From: Symbiodinium natans
Lineage: Eukaryota > Sar > Dinophyceae > Suessiales > Symbiodiniaceae
Assembly (NCBI GenBank): GCA_905221605.1
Contig: CAJNDS010000473.1
Location: 36,001 to 100,000, forward strand
Reading direction: 5' to 3'
DNA: 64,000 bases
Part shown: one piece after another, positions 1-8,964 of the stretch
Numbering within the stretch: the stretch's first letter is position 1
Layout of the letters: each line of letters opens with the position of its first letter
The notes under the pieces: model-generated
What the model saw: only the letters and a program-made list of their open reading frames with translations
The model's database searches: none
What the model was told of the DNA's origin: nothing
Position numbers and translations under genes: made by a program

Positions 1-95
1 GGTATCGAAGCACAAAAATAGTAGGGGAAGGTAACCAAAACCTCAAAATAGAGCGACAGGTGTAGACGTCTCGCGCCTATTTTGACTTTTGGGCT
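1..95 (+). repeat. Unit-start direct repeat, copy 1
   Basis: Matches 4843-4935 with scattered substitutions and small indels; shared words include taaccaaaac, aaaatagagcga and attttgactt. The partner lies directly after the 3' end of the 23S rRNA, so this block marks the restart of a tandem or circularly permuted unit. Sequence similarity, with breaks, continues to 1194/6063. Confidence 0.75.
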
Positions 96-177
96 CCAAA
101 ATGGTCTATTTTCCACCTATTTTCCAACTATTTCCTCATCCACCAGCTGCAAATCGTGTCTATTTGAAGATTGTTGT

Positions 178-1800
178 TGTCTATTTGGGAAAAATGATGG
201 ATTCTATCCATCATCATTTTTCCCAAATACAGTAGGTATCAAGGGTACATCTCCATGATGCTACTTGGTATTTGTTGTTGTATTGCTCATTTTAGAGTCG
301 AAATGGGCTTGAAAAGCAGATATTGATGGTACATTTGGTCCATCAGCATGCATATTTGTTGTCTTAAGAGCATTTTAAATGCTCCTCTTCCTCTCCAAAG
401 AGGTATTGTTGTTGTTTTGAAGACGTCTTGTCTTCGAAATTGGCCTTGAAAACAGGTTTCCATGGCACATCTGGTATGTGCCACTTGAGATGAAGGGTAT
501 TTTGAGGGATTTATCCCCCTCAAAATACCCGAACATCGAGAATCCCATCACGAAATGGGTCTAAAAACAGGTTTAGGTGGTACATTCTCTATGCACCACT
601 TAGGATTAGGTGTTGGGGTTGGTATCTTGATGGATTTATTCCCATCAAAATAGCCAATCCCAACCCGAACATTTAAAATCCCATCACGAATATAACCCGA
701 AACTTTCGTTGTTATATCCGAGATGGGAACCCGAAACTCTTCGATTTTAGCATCGAAACATTTCCGAAAAACAGTTCTTTTTGGAGGTCGACCTTGGTCG
801 ACCGACAAAAATTTTTTTTTTCTCGGAAGAGCAGTTTTTTCTAAATTACAAGAGAATTAGGCTTACGACCGACAAAAAATTTTTTTTACGGAAGAGCGTG
901 ACAAGATTTGGAGTTGGAAAAATGGAGGATTTATCCTCCTCCATTTTTTCCAACTCCATGTCGAAATGGTCCTCTATTTCACGATGGCCTTGGCCATGTG
1001 ATGGCATTGGTGTTGGTGTTTTGGAATTGGAATTTTCAATTCCAATTCCAATTCCAAAACACCATACGTCAAGAAATTGGCCTTTCAGGACAAGTCACGA
1101 TGGCCTTGCTAAAGGACTTTTGACCCGTAAAGGCACTTTTCCATAATAGAATTTCCAAATCTACGGTAATTTCCTGCGCACATGTGCTTGCACATGTGCG
1201 CGGGAAAAAGGTCAAAGAGACCTATATGTTTAAATTCCAAATAACTTGGATGGATCTTCGATCCATCCAAGTTATTGGGATTTAAACGTTTAAATTCCTT
1301 ATAGGAGGAGGATCGAAGATCCTCCTCCTATTAGGAATTTAAACATTCAAATGGATAATAAGGAAGGATCTTCGATCCTTCCTTATAATCCATTTGAATT
1401 ACTTACGTTTCTCGACGTAAATCAAAGAAAATTCTAACAGCCTGAAGAGCTTTAGCTCTTCCGGCTGTTGGAATTTTAACTAGGTCTGGAAGGCCGAAGG
1501 CCTTCCATCCCTACTTAAAATCCCACCAGCCATAAATCAATGAGAATACTACCAGGATATGTGTTGGATGGTGCCGAATAGGCACCATTCAACACATCAG
1601 GAAGGGGTTTGGGGAAACCTTGGTTTCCCCAATTAACTACTTAACCGTCTAGGATCCGAAGGATCCTAGACTCCCTCTAGTATAAAATAAAGAAAATCCT
1701 AACGAGACTCGAGAGAGGACGACCCCGAATAGGGGTCGTTCGAACGACCTTAATATAGCAAAGCAGAATGAGAGGCTTCGCCTCTCATTATGCTTTGCGT
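178..1800. repeat. Array of perfect and near-perfect hairpins (copy 1 non-coding region)
   Basis: Inverted repeats with 3-10 base loops are packed here: 182-229, 495-530, 911-955, 1015-1063, 1173-1204, 1228-1287, 1288-1344, 1348-1396, 1434-1471, 1488-1506, 1561-1595, 1611-1630, 1649-1670, 1719-1739 and 1758-1798. Stems run from 8 to about 27 bp. Several tips share the form GATCTTCGATC or GGCCGAAGGCC. No protein frame survives through them. Hairpin-rich non-coding regions are known in dinoflagellate organelle DNA; here they are unusually dense. A role in replication, transcript ends or recombination is possible but not shown by the sequence. Confidence 0.8.
867..905 (+). repeat. Recurrent GACCGACAAA...ACGGAAGAGCGTGACAAG motif
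   Basis: A block reading gaccgacaaa, an A/T run, then ttacggaagagcgtgacaag occurs at 867-905, at 2111-2150 (with gcaaggcgtgacaag) and at 5694-5735. A shorter relative (cgaccgacaaaaa) is at about 798-812 and 5628-5645. Conservation of the flanks around a variable A/T run, next to hairpins that differ between copies, suggests a functional or mobile core module. Function unknown. Confidence 0.6.
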
Positions 1801-2400
1801 CTATGTATAAGTCAATGAAAAAACTAACTAAATCCTGCAGGTGTGCGCGCGAGAAATCCACCCGAAATTTCACGATGGCGTCTCGGCTTTGTAATTTGTT
1901 GCAAAATCCCAAAGTAGCTTTTGGAAAATGGTGTCAACAAAATAAGCTTAGCGATCTGATTTCTATTATGCTTTTTTAGGTTTACAGGTCAAAAGCATAA
2001 TAACTAGGCCAATTTCTGAGATGAAATCTCAGAAAATGGTCTAGTTATAATTCTCTTGTGAGAGGCCAATTTCTCTAAGGAATTTGACCTAGCAGGTCAA
2101 AATCCTTAGAGACCGACAAAAAAAACTTTTTTACGGCAAGGCGTGACAAGGCGTTTTTCCATAATAACTCATGAATTTAGGCCAATTTCCCATTTTCCAG
2201 AATTCCATTTCTGAAATGGTCTGGAAATGGAGGCTCTTAGCCTCCTCCATTTCCAGACCATATTTCACAATCCAAAGCTGTAAATCGTGTCTACTTTGAA
2301 ATATGAGAAGTTCAATTTCTGAACTGGAGTGTTCATTGAACTGTGTTTGTGGTAGAAGTGTTGTTGTTTTTATATAGGATCCTAGTCTATTTTAGTAGGA
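1801..2400. other. Non-coding spacer before the 23S rRNA
   Basis: AT-rich sequence with shorter inverted repeats around 1990-2050 and 2170-2275 and one copy of the GACCGACAAA motif at 2111-2150. No open frame with coding character was seen. It probably contains the promoter and 5' processing region of the rRNA, but no defined signal could be recognised. Confidence 0.5.
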
Positions 2401-4830
2401 TTTTAGTTCAATTTCTATTGAACTTATATTGTCAGGATGAAGCCCATTTCCATCTCTTCACTTGATTAACAAAGGGTTAGGTTTATTTTTTAACTACTTT
2501 CCTCTGGATTTCAACTCCAGATATAAGACCACTTGGATTATTCCCTGGTCAGCTTAGAGTAGAAGCTGGCTTGCCAAGTAAACTAATTCCTAGTTAATTT
2601 TATAATTGTGTGAGCAACCTGCTATAATCTTTATTTGACTACTAAGCGGTTGTAAGATGCGATTAATAAAGCTTCAATATCCATTTATCGAAAAGATACC
2701 TCTTTGTAGATAAAGAGAAATCTCTGCAGAATAAGAGCATACTGAATTATAGAGGTGCTGAATCTCTTCATTAGCTTTCAGCTCCAAGAATGTGAAATGA
2801 GCTAAAAGATTATTAGTTAGATTTGTGTATTGTAAATGAAAGGTGAAAAGAATACCGAAAGGTAGGTGAAACTACATTTTACACTGCTACAAGTCCTACA
2901 GATTGTTTTCTTCTTCTAGATCACACATCCACACACCACTTACTAATACACATCACTAATATAACTGCTTGTAGAAGAAAGAATTATCGAATTTCAATCA
3001 CCACACTATAAAGTGTTTAAAGCCCGAATGCTAGCGATCTAACTATCCATCCAATGTGCAACTCACAACACCCATTCCAACTAAATTGAGTCTATTAAAG
3101 ATTAAAATGCTCAGAGATACACACCTGCCATCCAACCAATAGTTAGCAGTTAAATCTTATACGAGCCAATGTTAATATCTGGATCTGTTCAAAAGAAATA
3201 ATGCTGTCTAATAAACAACAAAGGCACTACAACCCAACTAGACAGTGCTCAGCTATACTTGTAAAATGCTCTCCTCATTATAACCCCAACAATAAGATCC
3301 ACCACCCAAAACATACATCATTCGCAATCTCGTTAAGATGGGTATTCACTTCTCTGACAAATGGTCCATATAACCCCAAATAAATAGCCAAAGTTCTGTC
3401 TTAAATCAAATTCCCCCACAACACCCTTTCAAGTAAATAAACAAGCGACTCCTCACAAACCAAAAGACCTCAAAAGTAGGATTAATTGGATCCATCTTTT
3501 CAAAAGTATGTAGCATCTTATGAGCTAAATTATCCATCGACCCCATCACATATACCAAATAAAGCCTTTACTGAAGCTCTAAATGTCGAGATAGAATAAG
3601 ATTCACAAGTCAAAATGGCAATTTAAGTAATTTAAATTCTCTACAACCCAACTATAAATCCCCACCTCCCAAACCCACCTACTGACAAACATGCACACTC
3701 CAAAACACAAGCCCTCAAGCAAGATCCTTCCAGATATAGCTGAAGGTTAAAAGACTTGTTAACCCCCCTCCCATACCTTGTACACATTAAAACAGCTTGG
3801 TCAATACACTAATACATACCCAGAAGTCCATAATAAGCCAACTCCAAGAACTCGACCCATAACTTGTCTAACTTAGGGATAACAATAATATTTATCAAGC
3901 GACTGTATAGCAAATACACAAGTTTTAGTTAAAGATGTCTAGATTTTAGAACTGATATGTGACCAGCATACATCACACAAACGTTGGCCGTAACTATAAC
4001 GGTCCTAAGGTAGCAAATTTCCTTGTCGTCCTAATAACGACCTGCATGAAACATAGAACGATTCGATAGCTGTCTTGCACACACATCATGGTAAAATATT
4101 CATCAGTACAAAGAATATGCTGGCTCACTAAGACCACACTAAAGGACAAAAAGACCCTCTGAAGCTTTATAGGGATAAAATCTAGTATCTCCATGCCCCC
4201 CATCACCCAACACACAAGAAGCGAGAAAGACAGGCATTACTACTATGCAACGACCGAAGTTAGTCTAAAGACTGTTTAATTGGGCGATAAGCTTATCTAA
4301 TCCACCTAAGGTGAACAAAGCCATCCAATCAACCAACTAATAAGTGCAAAGATACATGTTTCGCTTAATGGCCCAAGAAGTCCTTCCCAGTATTTAAATG
4401 CTATCTTAATGAGCTTAGAATTAATCTACCAACACCAAGCTACTCTACGGATAACAGTAATTTCGGCAATACGAAAGCTCACATTATCAAGAAAAATGCA
4501 CCTCGATGTCGGCTTATCATCACCAAAATCTGTAGCTAGCTTATTGGTGGGAGTGCTCATCCGTAAATCGGTACGTGAGCTGGGTTCAGAACGATGTAAA
4601 TCAGTTTGGTCTATATCTTTAATCATACAGACAAGAAATGCATTCTTTTCTCAGTACGCAAGGACCAGAAAGATTAAGCTAAAGCTGAATTTAACAATAT
4701 AGTGGTATCACTGTTTCAAGATAAGTGATTAGCAGCCCAACCACCATACCACTAATGGTGGCCCATTATGGGATTCCCCTTGCTGCAATCACATTTGCTT
4801 CAATAATTGGTGGTTTAGAGTTGCGAACAA
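2400..4830 (+). rRNA. Large-subunit (23S) rRNA, plastid type, divergent
   Basis: The core elements appear in bacterial order. An early domain I/II segment with gaaaggtgaaaagaa lies at 2836-2852. The near-universal taactataacggtcctaagg lies at 3991-4010, with ccttgtcg and cgacctgcatgaa after it. ggataacag is at 4449-4457, gcacctcgatgtcggct at 4498-4515, and gtacgtgagctgggttcagaacg at 4571-4593. A sarcin-ricin loop lies at 4653-4666. Spacing from the early segment to the sarcin-ricin loop is about 1.82 kb, against about 2.2 kb in E. coli, so variable domains are shortened. Two stretches resemble the primer sites of the cp23S marker used for Symbiodiniaceae. The 5' and 3' ends are estimates. It could be functional plastid DNA or a decaying nuclear copy; changes inside conserved loops (gcaa for gaga at 4658-4661, tagcaaattt for tagcgaaatt) favour divergence or decay. 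Confidence 0.85.
4653..4666 (+). other. Sarcin-ricin loop with altered tetraloop
   Basis: The sequence is AGTACG-CAA-GGACC where bacterial and plastid rRNAs normally have AGTACGAGAGGACC. The tetraloop at 4658-4661 is therefore GCAA instead of GAGA. The position of the near-invariant adenine that elongation factors contact and that ricin depurinates is C4659. GCAA is still a GNRA-type loop. Confidence 0.7.
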
Positions 4831-4842
4831 CTCTACTCGTCC

Positions 4843-6063
4843 GGTTATCGAAGCAATAATTAATAGGGGAGGGTAACCAAAACCCTAAAATAGAGCGATG
4901 GGTGTACTACTCTCGCGCCAATTTTGACTTTGAGGGTCAGAAATCGACTAAAAACACACATATTTTCACATATCCAGGAGCAAATCGTGTCTATTTAATG
5001 GGATTGGGAAAGTGAAAGCTTGCTTTCACTTTCACTTTCCCAATCCCATAACAGGTATTAAGGGTACATTTCCTTGATGTCCATGGGATTTGGTCTTTTC
5101 AAGAGCATTTATTGTTGTTGATTTAGCTCAAATTGGTCTTGAAAACCAGGATTAAGGGTACATTTCGCATGCTACTCTTATGATGTTGTTGTTGTTGTTG
5201 TTGTTTTAAGAGCATTTTACTCTTGAAATGGGCCTCAAAACCAGGTTTGATGGCACATATAATCCACCTTCATGTGGATTTGTTGTTGTCTTGTATCTTT
5301 TAAGATCGAAATGGGCCTTGAAAACAGTAATCCATGGCACATTCTGATGATGCCCATGGATATTTGTGGCTTCAAAAGCATTCTAGATGCTCAAATACCT
5401 CTCAAAGGAGGTATTCATGGCCCATGACACATGCACCACTTGGGTGTAAGGGTATTTTGAGGGATTTATCCCCCTCAAAATACCCGAACATTTATATTTC
5501 CATCACGAATTGGAACCCGAAACTTCTCAAATGGATCACGTTTGAGGACCCGAAACTTCCGAAACGGATCACGAAAGTGTTCCGAAACATTTCGAAAAAA
5601 CGTTATTTTTGTTGGTCGAGCTTGCTCGACCGACAAAAACAACTTTTTTTCGGAAGACCGGTTTTTTCTAATTTTGACTAGAATTAGGCTTACGACCGAC
5701 AAAGAAAACTTTTTTACGGAAGAGCGTGACAAGATTTTAGGGCTTGATATTTGGGATTTGGAAATTGGAATTTTCAATTCCAATTTCAATTTCCAAATCC
5801 CAATACTTTTCACGATGGCCTCTCAAGATGGCCTCTAAATTCACGATGGCCTCATGATGATGCCTTCATTTCACGATGGCCTCATATTTCACGATGGCCT
5901 ACTTATTATGAAAATGACTCATAAACCTAAAATTCCATAATAGCTTTTCATTTTCTAAGCTTATCTTGTTGTGCCCATGTTCCCAAACCTACTTCGGGTT
6001 TTTTGGTCAAAATAAGCTTAGCCGACGCCAAACTGCATTTTCCTGCGCACATGTGCTTGCACA
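4843..6063 (+). repeat. Partial second minicircle unit
   Basis: Collinear with 1-1194 but diverged. Shared landmarks are the unit-start block (1/4843), gcaaatcgtgtctattt (150/4979), the ggtattttgaggg hairpin (495-530/5450-5485), the GACCGACAAA motif (867/5694), ttcacgatggcct words, and the final ttcctgcgcacatgtgcttgcaca (1171-1194/6040-6063). Hairpins at matching positions often have entirely different stem sequences. The match stops within the loop of the last hairpin. Confidence 0.7.
4999..5803. repeat. Hairpins of the partial second unit
   Basis: Clear inverted repeats lie at 4999-5048 (stem tgggattgggaaagtgaaagc), 5450-5485 (gggtattttgaggg arms) and 5751-5803 (stem ttgggatttggaaattggaa). 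The 4999 and 5751 hairpins occupy the same places as unrelated hairpins at 182 and 911 in copy 1. A short (GTT)n run lies at 5183-5206. Confidence 0.75.
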
Positions 6064-6269
6064 GCATGGCGTCTGCCTTACCGGCGAACCTTCTTCAAAG
6101 GAGAGGTGATTAGTTCACACGAAAAAACCGATGGTCCCAGCCGGGGGGACCTAAGTGAGCTTTCGACTTTCAGCCTCGATCTTATTCGCCCGTGTTGTCA
6201 TTTTCCAAGGAGCCTCTTGCGAGTCTCTTCAATGAGTCACTTCTGGCATCAAACAGTGTTAAAGCGAAT

Positions 6270-6512
6270 AGGGGAATGTGAGTTGGCAGCTAACCACAAG
6301 CGCTCAAGTGGAGCGAGCTCAGTGGAGCTGTGATGCCTCAGGGCATAGCATCGAGATGGATATCTCCCCTGTTCGCATAGAGGAGACGCCCGAGTTCGAT
6401 TGGAATCGCACAGAATTGTAAAGCGTTACTTTGCGATACATGTTGCGATGTGGATTATTCATGAGGATTGAAATTTCATATGATACCTTTCGAGAGGGGT
6501 TTTTTTATAGAC
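6270..6512 (+). repeat. Duplicated block, copy 1
   Basis: About 240 bp from ggggaatgtgagttggca through cgagttcgattggaatcgca to gatacctttcgagagg recur at 6824-7054 with small indels. Tandem-spaced direct duplication, period about 555 bp. Not recognised as a known element. Confidence 0.75.
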
Positions 6513-6823
6513 ACTTCGCGAGCGTATGACCCCTTATGAAGGAGCCCGAAGTTTCGGGTAGGCCCAAAACGACTCGAGAAAAAAAGAAAGGGGATGGGAT
6601 GATGTAAGTTTGGGTTGCAGTTATCCCTAAACCCGAAGTTTCGAAGTTGCCGTTTTGCAAGTGCATGTTGTGCGAGTGAATCAGTGCTTCAACCTCAGTT
6701 TTGGGCGCTCACTGGACATGTGCATGCTGGCAATCACACACAACATGATGAGCGTGTCAGCACACTGATGCCCCAAGCTTGCAAAACGACCTTTAGCAGT
6801 TTGTTTTTTTCCCACCCTCGCCC

Positions 6824-7054
6824 TGGGGAATGTGAGTTGGCAAAGCTAACCACAAGCGCTCAAGTGGAGCGAGCTCAGTGGAGCTGTGATGCCTCAGGGC
6901 ATAGCATCGAGATGGATGTCCCCCCTGTTCGCATGGCCCGAGTTCGATTGGAATCGCAGAATTGTGAAGCTTTTTTTCTGTGATACATGTTGCGATGTGG
7001 ATTACTCATGAGGATGGAAATTTTATATGATACCTTTCGAGAGGCGGGCTGTAC
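6824..7054 (+). repeat. Duplicated block, copy 2
   Basis: Diverged second copy of 6270-6512. It lacks the gagacg insertion before cccgagttcg and carries a T-run at about 6970. The sequence between the copies (6513-6823) is not repeated. Confidence 0.75.
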
Positions 7055-7939
7055 CTTCCACTTTCCTTGGAACGATTGTGCGCTGACACAGTTACCGAGC
7101 CTGATGCATGCTTCTGGTTGAAGTGAAAACCAGCCCAGTAGTAGAAGCCACGGCACGTGTCCAGGACTTCACTCCTGCACTGAATCTCTTTTAAGGTTTT
7201 TTCCAGCCCAGACCCTCTTTAACACCATAGATGTTTGCTGCTGTGTGTGAATGTTCCAGTTTGAGGGTTTGGGTTTAGGGTGCCGGGTAAGCTTAGAACG
7301 TGCTACAATGAAGAGAAGCCCGGAGGCTCTTGACCAAAAACAAACAACTCATGAAATGCAGCCACTCAGCTCTTCACCCGTGTAGCGCTGTTCTGCGCAG
7401 CGCTGTTGCTGCTTCCTTCAGAAGGCACAGCACAATGCGACGAAGCGGGCTTGGAGCTGACAGAAGCTGTAAACCAAGGATGCAGGGCTTGCGCCGCTAG
7501 GTTGCCACAATCAAGTCCAATCATCCAGGAGACGGGCTCGGAGGTGGGAGCTGCCCAAACATGTTTCATACAGGGTTTAGAGTTTAGGACTAGGGCTACA
7601 GTGAGGAGTTGCAACTCAGCCTTGTTCATGACAGCACATCTTCTTGCTTCTTGCTAAACTGTGAAATTGAAACCCTGAAACGAGTTCCCATGCACCTGCA
7701 CGCCGCCAAAGCATGGGCAAAAACACATAAGTCCTAGCTCAACCCGAGTCTCCCAAAATACCGTCTGCGTGGTTAAGAAGGTTCAGGGTCTAGGACTCTA
7801 GGGGTTCGGGTTTATCAACACTCCCATAAACGGAAAATTGCTCACTGTAGTCCGTGGAGCCCAAGGGCCAAGGGCTAAGTGAAAGCCTGCCCCCCACGAA
7901 GTCGATAAGGACGAACTCAGCGTCCTGCCAAGGCTCCTA

Positions 7940-8129
7940 AAGGGTTTAGGGTTTAGGGTTTAGGGTTTAGGGTTTAGGGTTTAGGGTTTAGGGTTTAACG
8001 TTTAGCGTTTAGGGTTTAGGGTTTAGGGTTTAGGGTTTAGGGTTTTTAGGGTTTAGGGTTTAGGGTTTAGGGTTTAGGGTTTAGGGTTTAGGGTTTAGGG
8101 TTAGGGTTTAAGGTTTAGGGTTAGGGTTT
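7940..8129 (+). repeat. Interstitial telomere-type array (TTTAGGG)n
   Basis: About 26 heptamers of TTTAGGG, G-rich strand on +, with a few variants (tttaacg, tttagcg, tttttaggg, ttaggg). TTTAGGG is the plant-type telomere repeat also used by dinoflagellates. Flanked by unique sequence on both sides, so it is not a chromosome end in this assembly. Confidence 0.9.
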
Positions 8130-8339
8130 GCTAAGGTTCCGCGCGCACCACCACGCGGGACGTGTGTTGTGGTGTGCACCCAGGTTCAACGCACTCTCCC
8201 AACCCACCCACCCACATCTCAACCTTGGGCGGGTTTAGGGTTTTATAATATCGTGTGTAAGTACAGTAGTGGGAGGGGGCGCTACGGGCCGCCTTTGACC
8301 AAATCCTGGGGTAACCCCCGCGACGGCCTCTCCGTCCCC

Positions 8340-8765
8340 CCAAGATCCATAGGCTTTTTTGGCGGGTTTAGGTTTTTTTTTTTGCCCGGTGTTTCCAAAT
8401 TATGATGCTTATGCCGGGCTTACAAGACCCATAGGTTTATGCCTTGGGCTCCCTTTGGTTTTTGGTCCTGCGCCTTCTCTACGATTGGGGAGGGTCTGGG
8501 ATTGGCCGAAGGAGGCCTTTCAGGAGACCTTTTGGAAGGACTGTCCTGGGACCTCCTGAAACCCTGCTTACAAGATCCATAGGTTTATATGTTGGGCTCC
8601 CTTTGATTTTTGGTCCTGGGAGACGATTGGGGAGGGTTTGGGAGGCCTGGCCGAAGGAGGCTTCCTGAAAGGATTCCTTTTGGGAACATGCTTGCAAGAT
8701 TTTGGCGGGTTTAGGGTTTTTTTGCCCGGTGTTTCCCAAATTATGATGCTTATACAGACCTTACA
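8340..8765. repeat. Subtelomere-like tandem repeat, left part
   Basis: Two degenerate copies of a unit that also forms the array at 22418-24215. Hallmarks are ggcgggtttaggg-T-run-gcccggtgttt, aaattatgatgcttat, ttacaagacccataggtttatg and ctacgattggggaggg. The left and right parts were continuous before the LINE inserted at 8766. Confidence 0.75.
8752..8765. repeat. Left target-site duplication of the LINE
   Basis: The 14 bases atacagaccttaca are repeated exactly at 22404-22417. The flanking array resumes in register on the other side (gatgcttat on the left, agacccaaaggtttatg on the right), which fixes both ends of the insertion. Confidence 0.9.
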
Positions 8766-8964
8766 GGCTCGGGCTCGAGCCGTCCCGCCCCTGGGGACAG
8801 CCCAGGACCACACGTGCAACTTACATTCTACATTGTTCTTTTCAGCTTTGGTGCACCTTTTGTTCTTCGCACATTGCGCAGTGAGCTAGTTAGATCTAGG
8901 ACACATTGTGGTCCGTTTCGGTAGACGTTTTTTCTGCAATTCGTCTAGATCATTCGAGTTGGCC

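Larger units (their letters stand above)
1..6063. other. Plastid-minicircle-derived tract (about 1.25 tandem units)
   Basis: An AT-rich tract with no convincing protein gene. It holds a plastid-type 23S rRNA (about 2400-4830) and a long non-coding region made of perfect or near-perfect hairpins. The opening block (1-95) recurs in diverged form from 4843, straight after the rRNA, and similarity continues to 6063, so the tract looks like one full and one partial copy of a unit of about 4.84 kb. Dinoflagellate plastid genes are known to sit on single-gene minicircles with a non-coding core, which fits. Downstream sequence is GC-richer and nuclear in type. It could be plastid DNA inserted in the nucleus or an assembly join; the sequence alone cannot decide. 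Confidence 0.7.
6064..7939. other. Gene-poor nuclear-type spacer
   Basis: Composition shifts from AT-rich to mixed at 6064. The stretch contains a duplicated block (two entries below) and isolated TTTAGGG-like words from about 7265. Short open frames (60-120 codons) overlap on both strands, with no recognisable domain. Nothing supports a gene. Confidence 0.5.

Noticed and set aside
781-1146. Open frame of 121 codons in the hairpin region
   Set aside because: It is made of inverted repeats read through (Phe/Lys runs and FQFQF-type repeats) and has no domain; the matching region of copy 2 does not keep it.
4409-4702. 97-codon open frame on the plus strand
   Set aside because: It lies entirely within the conserved 3' part of the 23S rRNA.
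1-6063. Mitochondrial origin of the rRNA tract
   Set aside because: Dinoflagellate mitochondrial rRNAs are broken into small scattered pieces; here conserved elements of a near-complete 23S run in order over about 2.4 kb.
7940-8129. True chromosome end
   Set aside because: The array is interstitial with unrelated sequence on both sides, and further arrays in both orientations follow.
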